A model generated the notes under the pieces. It was not told the DNA's origin, ran no database searches, and saw only the letters and a list, made by a program, of their open reading frames with translations. Shown here in pieces: positions 12,150-22,527 of a stretch of 64,000 nt of DNA. Made by a program: the position numbers and the translations under genes. The stretch is from Sporodiniella umbellata. Its lineage: Eukaryota > Mucoromycota > Mucoromycetes > Mucorales > Rhizopodaceae. The DNA is taken from assembly GCA_025677835.1 (NCBI GenBank), contig JAIXMR010000048.1, positions 62,001 to 126,000 on the forward strand, in the 5' to 3' direction. Positions within the stretch are counted from its first letter, which is position 1. Every line of letters begins with the position of its first letter.

Positions 12150-12546
12150 ACAGTCGTTCCAACGCCAAAAGGCGACTTCTTATATAAATAGGCGGGTAAT
12201 AATTTTACTTCTCAAAGGACGGTTTTTTATATATATTTCAGCATTTCACTTGGCTTTTTGTAATATTTTAGCATTTTACTTGGTATATTTTCTAATATTC
12301 TCTTCATTGTATGGCACAGCATAAAACAAACATACTGCTTCCTCGCGAGAAACAACAACCATAATTTTTTTTTTAAAAAAAAAACCAAGTGAAAACGTTG
12401 AAATATAAAAAACCAAGTAAAACGCTAAAATATTACAAAAAGCCAAGTGAAATGCTGAAATATATATAAAAAAAAACCGTCCTTTGAGAAGTAAAATTCC
12501 GTGCTTTGTAAAAAATTATTACCCGCCCATTTATTGGAACGACTGT
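12150..12546. repeat. 0.4 kb imperfect palindrome (foldback/MITE-like element)
   Basis: The left arm (about 12150-12290) and right arm (about 12385-12546) are inverted copies. Outer ends read ACAGTCGTTCCAA and its complement TTGGAACGACTGT. Moving inwards both arms share GGCGGGTAATAATTTT, ACTTCTCAAAGGACGG, TTTCAGCATTTCACTTGGC and TTTTGTAATATTTTAGC. The right arm has about 17 extra bases (near 12498-12514) between two shared blocks. Inside each arm an about 29-nt unit with a core like AGCATTTCACTTGG repeats two or three times. The centre (about 12291-12384) includes a T10-A10 junction. There is no coding capacity, so transposition would need an enzyme from elsewhere. A TA flanks the left end and TG the right, compatible with a decayed TA target-site duplication of Tc1/mariner type, but this is weak. 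Confidence 0.85.
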
Positions 12547-12693
12547 GCTGATGCATTTATCCATATTAAGGAGGACAAAAAAAAAAAAAAAAAAAACAGG
12601 GAAAAAGGGCCAGCTTAAAAAGAAATGCACTGTTGGAATCTTTATTATTTTATATATTTTTTATATACACATATTTTATCTAAACTTGTTCTA

Positions 12694-13443
12694 ATGTCAA
12701 CACAAAAGCAAGACTCACTCATATACCAGACACCACAATACAATGATGACTTTGACGAGTATGAGAACTCTTCAGATACCATGCCTCAAATTCTGAACTT
12801 AAGTCTAAGAGGAGTTCGAACACGTCTCGACAAAGAAACATTAGTCAGTTTACCAGAGAGTTTACTTATTGCCATGTTCCCTAATGGCATAATACTCGGA
12901 AAGCCATATGAAAACGAGCAGGAAGAGGAGCAAGAGGGCATTACAGCCTATGTTGATTTTGATCCCCAGTGTTTGGATTATGTATTATCTTTTTACCAAA
13001 CTACGATAAAAGAAAGAAAAATTGACCCACAGACCTCTCTTTTTGTCCACAGCCAGGCGGCACAATACTATCCTTATATTTTAGAAAGAACGCCGGTGAT
13101 TGTATTAAGAGAAGAGCTGGAATATTTTTGTATCTGTAATCATAAAGAGACTAACCCCTTAATATCAAAACGAGCAGCAGGAAATTATTTAAAAGCAGAC
13201 AACCAAGTGTTTGCAGCTCTAGAAAAGAATGTTGGCAAAGCAAATAATGTCGCTGAGCAACATTTGATTGATATGCTTTGTCAGGCTGGATTCAGTAGAG
13301 ATAATTCCTGGGCCTATAGAGAGCTAGAACCTACAAAGGCATTTATCAATAGTATGAGTTTAGTAGCCCTCAAGTCGCCAGGCCCAGACCATACAGCACA
13401 GAAGTTGTTACTCTTTTGGAAAAAGCCTGCAGTAGGTGAATAG
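12694..13443 (+). CDS. BTB/POZ-domain protein, Whi2-like
   Basis: A single exon of 249 aa. The central part (about residues 35-130) reads as a BTB/POZ (potassium-channel tetramerisation-like) fold: LNLSLRGVRTRLDKETLVSLPESLLIAMFPNG, an acidic insertion, then YVDFDPQCLDYVLSFY. In yeast Whi2 a related BTB region works with Psr phosphatases in the general stress response and in restraining TORC1 at low amino acids. The C-terminal half (QVFAALEKNVGKANNVAEQHLIDMLCQAGF and LLLFWKKP) is shared, as I recall, among fungal Whi2-like proteins. I chose the ATG at 12694 rather than the upstream in-frame ATG at 12625, because that extension is only hydrophobic AT-rich sequence. The foldback element ends about 150 bp upstream and may lie in the promoter. 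Confidence 0.8.
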   Translation: MSTQKQDSLIYQTPQYNDDFDEYENSSDTMPQILNLSLRGVRTRLDKETLVSLPESLLIAMFPNGIILGKPYENEQEEEQEGITAYVDFDPQCLDYVLSFYQTTIKERKIDPQTSLFVHSQAAQYYPYILERTPVIVLREELEYFCICNHKETNPLISKRAAGNYLKADNQVFAALEKNVGKANNVAEQHLIDMLCQAGFSRDNSWAYRELEPTKAFINSMSLVALKSPGPDHTAQKLLLFWKKPAVGE

Positions 13444-13721
13444 AATCATTTCGGCGAAAAAAAAATAAAAATAAAGTATTAAATAGAGAAAATGCTGGTG
13501 GGACAAAAGCAAAATACAGCTGCATGGGCAAGAGATTCTACTATGGGCAAGACGTACATGGACTCTAGAGCTGATCATGATTTAGTCAACAAAGCAGAAA
13601 GCAACAAAAAAAAAAAAGATTAAGAATATTCACATTTTATTATTACTATTGATAAGTTTTTCTTTTCTTTTTTCTTTTTTTTGTGCTTTTTTTTTTTTTT
13701 TTTTTATAAAAAAACAAGCTA

Positions 13722-15024
13722 TTATTTATAAAAACCGAATTTTTTGATCTCGTTACAATTCTTTAATTCCATATTGAGAGCTTCTTGGTAGAGTTTTTCG
13801 TTTCGGTTTAAGAAACCAAAAGTGCCTCTTGACTTCTCCAAGAGGTTTTGGCGCTGTTTACGTTCTATGTAGCATCTCTGCTGTAATGTTTGTACCCAAT
13901 CCTTCTCTACTTGATATTCGAATTTAGATAAACTGTTTCTATTTTCTTGGTACGGTCTGAATGTGCTTGGGTTGACATAGTAGCGTACTTGGTGATGGGA
14001 GGTCATACGCGGATGGGAATAAACAGAACTTGACTGGAAGGCAAAATTGGGAACATCCTCAGTAAAGAGGCCAGAAAGAATGGTATATCCAAATAGAAAT
14101 AGGAGAGGCAAGATCTGTAAGAAGATAGACCAGCCCGTGCGCTGTTGTTGTGCCTGACGTGGACCGCCTGCGGTATTGAACGTTCTCGCACGGAACCCTG
14201 GACCGACAAAAGTGGCACTGCTAAATCCTGATGGCCCCCCTCCAAAATTGAAGCTTGCCCCTCGTCCCATGCCGCCTCCAAAAAACATGTTGAATAACTC
14301 TTCAGGCGATACTTCTTCGCCAAAAGGAGACGCACCAAAGTTTTGCGCTCTAAAGTTGGAAAACCCTCCGCTGCCTCGTTGCTCAGGATCCCCTCCTCCG
14401 GCATCATGAACTGCTCTTTTCTGAGGGTCGCTCAATACAGTAAATGCTTTGGAAATCACTAAATGGCATCGTGTCAGAAAGAATTGATTTAGGCGATTCA
14501 AGTCGTTAAAAAAAAAAAAAAAAAAAAACTTACACTTGAAAGCTTCATCAGCACCAGTCGTTTTGTTTTTGTCTGGATGAAACTTGAGTGCAAGCTGTTA
14601 TCAAAAAAAAAAAAAGATTAATAAAACAAACTTGTTTATTTAGAGCTCATCTTTTTTTTTTTTTTACCTTTCTGTAGGATTTTTTGATTTCGACTTCTGT
14701 GCATTTCTTGTCAAGCTTCAAAACCTTATAGTAATCTGTTCCACATGCTAAAATTTCTCGTACATCTTGAGATTGTGCTGAGGATGATTTTGACGCAGGT
14801 TTTGATGAGGAGTTCATCGGCTTTTCTGGCTGTTGCTTTTTTTCATCAGACCCTCCAGAGGCAGCCGATAGTTCAGCTTTGGCCAAAAACTCACGGGCTT
14901 CTTGTGTTGGATAGAGTTTGATGGATTTTTTTGTCAAACGAAGAGCTGCTTCATAATTTTTGTTGCCATACTGATTCTTTGCAATAGTAAGACAGCGAAT
15001 GGCTTCCTCTTTGTTGATTTCCAT
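13722..15024 (-). CDS. ER-membrane DnaJ protein, DNAJB12/Hlj1-like
   Basis: Three exons: 14668-15024, 14534-14594 and 13722-14458 (384 aa). This class of J-protein sits in the ER membrane with the J domain in the cytosol and stimulates Hsp70 in ER-associated degradation. Residues 1-50 are the family's N-terminal MEINKEEAIRC helix region, followed by a Ser/Gln-rich linker. The J domain spans about 95-160 with HPD at 125-127 (in exon 2) and LISKAFTVLSDPQKRAVHD. A Gly/Phe-rich stretch covers about 160-235, one membrane segment lies at about 249-271, and the C-terminal DUF1977-type region ends in EIKKFGFYK. All match DNAJB12/14 order and length. The 61-nt exon 2 is required to supply HPD. T- and A-runs lie in both introns next to the acceptors. 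Confidence 0.92.
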
Positions 15025-16318
15025 TAGAAGAAAAAAGCAAGGTAAGAGATGAAAAAAAGAAAGAAGGAAAAATTAAAGGGGGGTTGGGGGAGTAGAAGAG
15101 CAAATAGTAACAATTGTACATATTTTTTTTTTTTTATGTGTACTTTAAATCCAGACACTTTCTTGATGTTTTAATGTCATTTTTGATTGACTAAAGATAA
15201 ATAATCAAAACGGTAACAAAAGAAATAACGGTAGTCGCCATCCCTTTTACAGCGAACTTCTTTTTTTTTTTTTTTTTTACGTATATGCCTCTTGTATATC
15301 TGTAAATCGCATCTCGTTCTATTTCTTTTGAAAACATTCTATAGCAATGTAGCAAACAAAGAAACTTACCTGGTGGTAAAGTAAAATGAGAACTCTATTA
15401 AGCAAAGGGTTTATTGAGTCATAACTTGCTTCTACCTAAGTGTACTCAAACTTGTAGAAATCGTTTGTCATTTCAAGTATGTTATCGTCAGCTGATCTTC
15501 CCGACTTTTCTTTTAGCAGACAATAATAAAGTATAGTAAAACCTTTGTAAAATTTACAAAAAGGATTACGATGCTCTACCCTTGATGGATACTATCTTTC
15601 CAATGTCATAAAGCCAACCAATAAAACAATTAAATTTGAAGATATTTACAATCTGTCCGTGAGGAAAAAGAAAGTGCCAGCCAAACTTTGTTTTCATGAG
15701 ACCAATTGAAATGAGTATAACGTGACGGAAAATATTTGCTCTTTATAGGCATGTATTACTTCTGTCTCTATAAAACACCCAAGAACCAAGAATCTGATAT
15801 TAAACAGAAACAAGTGTACATCAATTCATTTTAATAACAGCTTGCCTACTTTACAAATATCTTTTTTTTCTTTGTAAGCTATGTGCGTTTAGCTGACCCA
15901 AAGCCCAGGTAAAGTAAGCTCAATTAGTAAAAATTGAAAGGTTTTGGGGACAAGAAAGAACGAAAGAAAAAAAAAGACAGAGAGAAAGCAATCTTTGATC
16001 TGTTTCAGAACGTACGTTAGGCGATATACTCAGGCTCTTTCTTGTTTTTACTCGCAAGTGATTTTCTTTCAAAGTGGATAAAAAAGCATTCCAATTATTA
16101 ATATAGTCTGCAATAGAATTAATAAAGATCCAAAAACAATAGCTTCTTTTTAATACCAAGTTCAGAAAAAGAACAAGAACAATAATAAGGAAAAAAAAAA
16201 AAAAAAAGAAAAAAAAAAAAAAAAAAAAAAAACGCAAATAGAAACGAGAATTTTGCAACAGCTTTTTGTTTTATTATCAAACTTTTACTTGTTCTTGCCT
16301 TAAAAAAGAAAAGGAGAA
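15025..16318. other. 1.3 kb intergenic region
   Basis: Upstream of both flanking genes, so it should hold two promoters. There is a G-rich patch near 15076-15092, T-runs near 15122-15136 and 15259-15278, and long A-runs at about 16190-16232. No exon chain or RNA gene was seen. Confidence 0.45.
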
Positions 16319-16993
16319 ATGGGCTTTTTGTTGATAGGGTTTGTTTCGTTATTATTATCGTTATTATTACTTTGTCATACTGGGTCTGGTTTACCCCTTC
16401 AAACAAGCTTTTATGTCAATGAATGCAGTGCGGATGATAGATTAATTCATGCAGATTTTGAGGATGTCAAAGGAAACTTTGGTAGATATTGATAGGATGG
16501 GTAATTAAGATAAAAAGGAGTGACAACTCACCGTGTTATCCAAAACCAAGGTTATATCTACACGTTAAACTCGACCAGTGCTAGCTTAAGTGCAGACATT
16601 GATATTTATTCAAAAGAAACGGCGAAACAATGGATGGCGTCGAAACGCGCTATAGCTCTCCTATCGCATATCGAGTTTAGCGAGGCCAATTCGACCTTGT
16701 TACTACAGGCATGGATTAGTCCAACGAACAAGGTGAAAATGAAACAGTCAGGGCGCGTGGCTCATCTTGGCTTTCGTATTCATACGTTTGATAACAAACT
16801 GCAAACCTGGTCCAGTCAATCTTACAGTAGTACTCGTGTGACAGCCTATGTTCAAACGAGGGAAGATCAGCAGGATCAAAAGCTGTGGCTCGAGTTGACT
16901 CCCGATCACACTGTACAACAGCATGTCTGGCTACCAGGCGAAAATGGTCAATGGGTTACCTGGAATATGACGTGTAAAAATGAACAGGGATAA
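16319..16993 (+). CDS. Predicted secreted protein of unknown function
   Basis: Two exons: 16319-16481 and 16521-16993 (211 aa). The first 24 residues are a strong signal peptide: MGFLLIGFVSLLLSLLLLCH then TGSG. The mature part has few cysteines and two N-glycosylation sequons (NST and NMT), with a beta-rich pattern (GRVAHLGFRIHTFDNKLQTW). I do not recognise the family. The inferred intron (39 nt, GTAGAT donor, GGAG acceptor) is short for this region. Without it the frame stops at a TGA just after the first exon, so the join is needed but its exact ends are uncertain. The ATG follows an A/G-rich leader. Confidence 0.65.
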
Positions 16994-17551
16994 TAGCAGT
17001 CCCATAAAACAGAGGGAAGGGAATACAGCCCGTGTAAATAAACCACCCAAAAAAAAAAAAAGAAGACGGTGTGTCTGTCTCTTGTATAAGGTCAGGTACT
17101 AACAAGAAATATACACGGCTTCTTTTTAAAAACAAAAACAAAAACAAATAAAGCTTCTTTTGTTTTTTATTAGAAAATCCAAGTTTTTATTTCTGATACA
17201 ACTAGGCTACACAACAATCAATACTTTATGAAACAGAATAATCAGTGAAATCCACATGATTTTTAATTGTTCTTGAGACGAAAAAAAAAAGGGGGGGGAG
17301 AGGGGAAGAGGACATTAGTATTTTATCAAAAGTCTTTTATTTCTCTTTATTATTGAGTAGAAAACAAACTCGAAAGTTTTTATTTTAATATGCAGACTTT
17401 CCCTTTACGCCAATCATAAACCAAGTTACGAAAAAAAGTTTGGTAGTACTATCTGTCTTAGTTTTTACTCATTTACACTGTTTCTCTTTAGTCTTTTTGA
17501 GTACTCTTTTTTCTTTCTTTTTTTTTTTTTTTTTTTTTTTTTTCGTTTTAC
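16994..17551. other. intergenic region
   Basis: Contains a G-run near 17291-17299 and a long T-run at about 17516-17543 immediately before the next ATG. Nothing else was recognised. Confidence 0.45.
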
Positions 17552-18399
17552 ATGCCTTCACCCGTAAGCATTTACAGCTATAGAGCTCGACTTGATCGAA
17601 CCTCACCTACTCGTTTTGTAAATGAGCCACTATTGTTTTTTTTTTTTTGGGGTTAATATTAAAAAAAAAAGAGGTATTTTCATAGATCCAAAGTGGTTTG
17701 TTAGATAGATCGTTTGGAGTATTTGATTTGAACCCGAGTGAGGATGGATCGGAAGCATCGAGTGTATTGTCTGACAGGAGTAGTAGTGATGAAGAGCCAG
17801 GTCTGTTTTCAAGGTCGCCCTCTTCGATTGATTTTTATCGTCTAGCGATGCGAACCCATGGCGAGATTTTGGAAGATCTGACAGCGATCCTTCGTATCCT
17901 CCGCCAGATGAATACGATCCATCGTATCTTTCTTCAGAACCACCCGCGGCAACCTGCGCTTGAAGAAGAGTGGGCTGAAGAGGATGAAGAGACGCACACG
18001 TTATTAGAAACGGGTCTGAACGAGCTTCAGCACATCTTGAGTACCGAACATCAACGCCAGTCTACCCTAGCCATGCTTTCGCTCTTGACACACCCTCAAG
18101 GAGACCATGCTTGTTCAGAGCGCTATCTACAGCATTACCTTGATCCAAATGGTGAATACAATCCACCACTGGCTATTTTGGCAGCTGCTATCTTTGATGA
18201 AGAGGAAACCCAGACAGGGTCGCCCAAATCATGCCAGGAAATGATGACCATCGCAGAAGACCTTCTGGGTCCCACCTGGTTGGACGATTTTTATAAAATG
18301 AAAGGCTGCGTACTGAAAAAGATGTTGGAAAAGCTTGCTTTGGTAGCCAAGATTCGGGTCAAGGTAAAGGAAAAGTCAGTGGAGGGTGTGAATCGTTAA
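17552..18399 (+). CDS. Unrecognised acidic helical protein
   Basis: Two exons: 17552-17617 and 17686-18399 (259 aa), joined in phase 0 through a GTAAAT donor and a TTCATAG acceptor. The N-terminus is Ser/Arg/Asp-rich (LSDRSSSDEEPGLFSRSPSS). From about residue 60 the protein is helical and acidic (HGEILEDLTAILRILRQM, EEEWAEEDEETHTLLETGLNELQHIL). The C-terminus is basic (KIRVKVKEKSVEG). No catalytic motif, membrane segment or signal peptide was found. Codon use is more G/C-rich at third positions than in its spacers, supporting a real gene. I could not assign it to a family. It converges on UGD1 with 210 bp between stops. Confidence 0.7.
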
Positions 18400-18476
18400 A
18401 ATAAAACAACCGCCATCTGTATGTTGACTCTCACACCAGGCCTTCAGCTAGGATGATAGATAGATACATACAAACA

Positions 18477-18504
18477 GATATATATATATATATATATATA
18501 TATA
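18477..18504. repeat. TA dinucleotide microsatellite
   Basis: About 12 TA units between the convergent 3' ends of the unknown gene and UGD1, followed by a short TG run. Confidence 0.9.
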
Positions 18505-18609
18505 GATATGTGTGTGTTTTTATTGAGTAGAGAAAGGTGCGAAAATAAGCAGGGAGGGAAGGGGGGGGTAAAATAAAATGATGCATTTGTTTTTGTTTGT
18601 TTGTTTGGT

Positions 18610-20259
18610 TTAAGCAGTACCAGCAAGTTCGTTCTTACCAATGATATGAACCTTGAAGCCAATAGCACGAAGCTGGGCGGCATCCAACATCAAACGACCA
18701 TCGAACAAAAAGGCGGGCTTGTTCATGTTTTCATAGATTTGCTTGTAGTCTAAAGCGTCTGACTTGAATTCGTCCCATTCGGTAACCAAGACAACGGCAT
18801 CAGCACCCTTGGAGGCTTCGTAGGCGCTGGAGCAGATGGTGATTTGCTTTTCGACTTGTTGACGGTTATCGATCACGCCAGGTTCGGAAAGATCCATGTA
18901 GATTTGTTCGTGTTCTACCTTAGGGTCATAGATGGCGACATGAGCGTTTTCTTGGATAAAGTCCTTGATCAAAGTGATAGCAGCAGACTCACGGGTATCT
19001 CCGGTATCTTTCTTGAAAGCAAAACCGAGCACGGCAATGCGCTTGTTGGTGATGGTATTGAATAGAGTAGAGATGATCTTTCTGACAAAACGCTTCTTTT
19101 GATATTCGTTCATAATCACCACCTGGTGCCAGTAGTCAGCCACTTCAGGAAGATTCAGCTGTTGTGACAAATAAACCAAGTTAAGGATGTCTTTTTGGAA
19201 GCAAGAGCCACCAAAGCCAACCGAGGCCTTTAAGAATTTGGATCCCAAACGGGTATCGCGGCCACAAGCATAGGCCACTTCATCCACATCAGCTCCGGTA
19301 GCCTCACAAATGGCGGAGAGAGCGTTGACGGAAGAAATACGCTGGGCAAGCATAGCGTTGGCAGCCTGACGATAAGAAGAGTGGAGCGTTAGGGGGGAAG
19401 TTGGAAGTTTTCTCCTTGTTTTTTTTTTTTTAGCTTACCAACTTGGAGAGTTCAGAGGACCAAAGGTTGGTGGTAATCACACGCTCTCTAGGGACCCAGT
19501 TGGTATAAACCTCGACCAAAGCGTTTTGAGCTTGGATGCCTTCAGTGGTTTGAAGGGCACCGATCAAGACACGGTCGGGGTTGAGAAGATCCTTGATGGC
19601 AGTCCCTTCAGCCAAAAATTCGGGGTTAGAGAGGATATCGAAATGGATACCTTCAGTAGAGTTGGCTTCCAAGATGGTGCGCATGCTTTGGGCAGTACGG
19701 CAGGGAACTGTAGACTTTTCAACAACAATCTTGGAGCTCTTGGCTACCTGGGCAATACGGCGAGTGGCACCTTCGATGTAACTGAGAAAGGCTTTAGTAC
19801 ATGCAGATTCTCTCCGTGTTTTCTTTTTTTTTTTTAAAAAAAAAAAAAAAAGAGAGAGAGAGAAAAATCTCAACTTACGCAAGATCAGCAGCCATACCAG
19901 CACCCATGCCTGTTTTCTTGGTGGGTGTATTGACTGAGACAAAGATCAGGTCAGCTTCTTGGATGGCACCATCCACGTCGGTAGTGAAAAACAAGTTCTT
20001 GCCACGACGATCGAAAACAACCTCTTCTAATCCGGGCTCGTAAATAGGGAGCTTATCAGAATTCCAAGCATCAATACGAGCCTGGTTCAAGTCTACAATG
20101 GTCACCTTGATGTTGTGACATTTGTAGGCAATCACAGCACAGGTGGGACCACCTTTCACATATCAAAAGCTTTAGCCATCTTATCACGCGTCCTATTCAC
20201 CTCCTCAACCTACCAACATAACCAGCACCAACACAACAGATATTCTTTACAGCAACCAT
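18610..20259 (-). CDS. UGD1: UDP-glucose 6-dehydrogenase
   Basis: Four exons: 20214-20259, 19879-20152, 19439-19781 and 18610-19365 (472 aa, normal for the family). It oxidises UDP-glucose to UDP-glucuronate with two NAD+. In Mucoromycota glucuronate is a major wall polymer sugar, so this is likely a cell-wall gene. The NAD-binding N-terminus reads [12 protein letters not shown], split by intron 1 inside the glycine motif. SVNTPTKK, the conserved EKSTVP loop, [11 protein letters not shown] and NPDRVLIG follow. The catalytic cysteine lies in [27 protein letters not shown] and the C-terminal LFDGRLMLD complete the domain order. Intron 2 contains a T12-A16 junction (19824-19851). Each join preserves the family sequence. 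Confidence 0.97.
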
Positions 20260-21418
20260 TTTTATAAAACGTTTTTTATTTTTGTAATAGAAAGAAAAGA
20301 AAAAAAAAAAAAAATAGATAGAAATAAATAAACACAAATACGTCAAGCTTTATTGGCTGGTTTAATATATCGGTTTCATTCGCCGCTTGGAAATAGAAGG
20401 AAAAGGACTTGATTCTGGACGATCCTTTTATCGAGAGTCGTGTGTTGTTTACCCAAGCCAAATCATTGCCCACGTGTTAGATATTAGTCTATATTACTTG
20501 TAGATAATATGTCGTGTTTATTTATTTATTTTTTCGGAAAAAGAGAATGTCTATTCCTATCTACTGTTTTTTATTTTTTTCTTGTCGTTTTCTCTGTCAC
20601 TTTACAGTAGGAGGTGAAAATTTTTTTATTAAATTGGTCTTTGCTTGAAATGTTTCGGAAAACATGCCAAACTAGGGCAATGCCTTTGGACAAAGCAAAG
20701 ACAGGGCATCTATAAATTAATTTTAACGCCCCGCTTGCTTCCTCTTTTACTGTCAAGTAAATTGGGAACAGAACTTGGATGTACATTGTAGATCTATGAA
20801 AACGCGTGTGGCGTACAGGTGTTCTTGATGAGCTCATTTCTTTGGATTGGGCCGGCTGAATTCTCTTGAATGCAAGACAGCTTCCTGAAAAAAAAATAGC
20901 TGGATTTTATTTGAGCACTGAACAGGGTGCCATTTTTTTTTTTTTTATAGAGTCAAAGGCTTGTCTAGCTTCTTTTTTGATAGTTGATTTCCCCTTTTCT
21001 CCCCTTTATTTTTTATTTTTTTTTTTTGCCACAATTGCAGTAAGTATGGTTTCTTTTGAAACCAAACAGAAGATCTGGCGTTTTCAAACCGCTTTTCACA
21101 CTCCACTCTTATTTGTTACTGTCTTTGAAGACCAACGTGAAAAAAAAAAAAAAAAAAAAAAAATAGAACCAGTCAAAAGATCAAGCCTTGGTCCTGGCTT
21201 TCCCCTAGTTTTCTCCTGCCTTTGCTTGTTACTATTTTTATCCTCTGGCTAGTCAAGTGGACTCTGTCATGTACAGAGCAAGCTTGGGTTCACTCCTTCT
21301 CCGAGTAGCGTCAGTCGTCGTACTATGGCCATTTCCAAGTGTAACATACAAAGTGGTATCAAATCAATTTTCTGTAGTATTATTATTATTATTTTTTTTT
21401 TTTAGTTTTCAGCAGAAA
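20260..21418. other. intergenic region, divergent promoters
   Basis: About 1.16 kb between UGD1 (-) and the ACBD6-like gene (+). A-runs near 20299-20313 and 21140-21162 and T-runs near 20933-20947. The plus-strand frame at 20866-21252 is made largely of homopolymer-encoded Phe/Lys and was not called. Confidence 0.5.
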
Positions 21419-22404
21419 ATGGACGAGATCTGCCAAGATGATCAATGGTTTGAGCAAGCCTTTACTTTTATGAGTCAACACAGTATTTCTCTATCCAACG
21501 ATAAAAAACTTCATGTAAATAACAAGAATAAACTTTGTGTCTCATTCAATCAAGTTTTATGGACTGTTTAAACAATCTACTGTGGGTGACATCAATATTG
21601 ATAAGCCTGGATTGTTTGAGTTTGTAGCCCGAGCCAAATGGGATGCCTGGAAAGGCTTCCAAGGCCTTTCATTTCGAGATGCGAGAAATAGGTATATTGA
21701 AAGTGTAGAGGCTTTGCGGGTCGGTTGGTCTCGTCAGGGCGAATACGAACCTATCCTCTCACCTGAAGAAGCAGCTGAAAACCAAGTAAGCGAGAGAGCC
21801 ATACACTAGCCACAATCACTGATTCTCACACAAAAAAAAAAAAAAAAAAGGAAGCGAACGGACTAGGCAACGTAGTGAGTTCTTTGGCTTTTGAACCTGA
21901 AGAGTAATCCTTACCTTACATACGCATTCGCTTGTTAATCACGGTTTCTAGTGAGTCCAATGACATCTTTGGTTATGCGCGTGATAATCAACTGGATCAA
22001 GTCAAATCAGCTTTGGCATCTAACCAACAGCTGTTGGACACACACGACGAAAATGTAGACATACAACATCGAGAGACCTTAGTAACACACCTCTTTTCTA
22101 GGGACTATCACCCCTTCATTATGCTGTAGACAGAGGCCATTTAGACATCGTTCGATATCTGTTGGATCAAGGTGCCAATATCAACTTGAAAACAGAAGAT
22201 GAGGAAACGCCCCTACATTTAGGTAATCCTTCTTGTTTGTTGTTGTTGTTGTTGTTGTTGACGTACTGTTACATAGCCTGTATATCAGAACAGTTGGAAG
22301 TAGCGCGGTTATTGGTTCAAAAGGGTTGTGATCCGTCAATAAAAGATGGTGAAGGAAAAACAGCCTTTGAACAAGCAGAATCCTCTTTTATCCACCAATT
22401 GTAA
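21419..22404 (+). CDS. ACBD6: Acyl-CoA-binding domain plus ankyrin repeats, ACBD6-like
   Basis: Six exons: 21419-21514, 21555-21785, 21851-21903, 21952-22054, 22102-22222 and 22277-22404 (243 aa). ACBD6 proteins bind long-chain acyl-CoA and, in animals, support N-myristoyltransferase. The acyl-CoA-binding domain covers about residues 3-95: FYGLFKQSTVGD, PGLFEFVARAKWDAWKGF and ARNRYIESV hold the ligand-contacting Tyr/Lys/Trp positions. A linker with GLGNVVSSLAFEPE, also seen in human ACBD6, follows. Ankyrin repeats run from about residue 118: GLSPLHYAVDRGHLDIVRYLLDQGANIN, then ETPLHLACISEQLEVARLLVQKGCDP. Every join restores a family block and the introns are 40-65 nt. The last intron has a (GTT)n run at about 22236-22260. 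It converges on UTP4 with 123 bp between stops. Confidence 0.92.
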
Positions 22405-22527
22405 AAATCCAAAGAAAAAACAAAAAGAAAACCTGTTTATTATTATTGTTAATACATAAAAAAAAAAAAAAAAAAAGGAATAGAGGAAAGAATGTATGTG
22501 GGTGTTGTTGTGTGTATGTGAGTGTGT

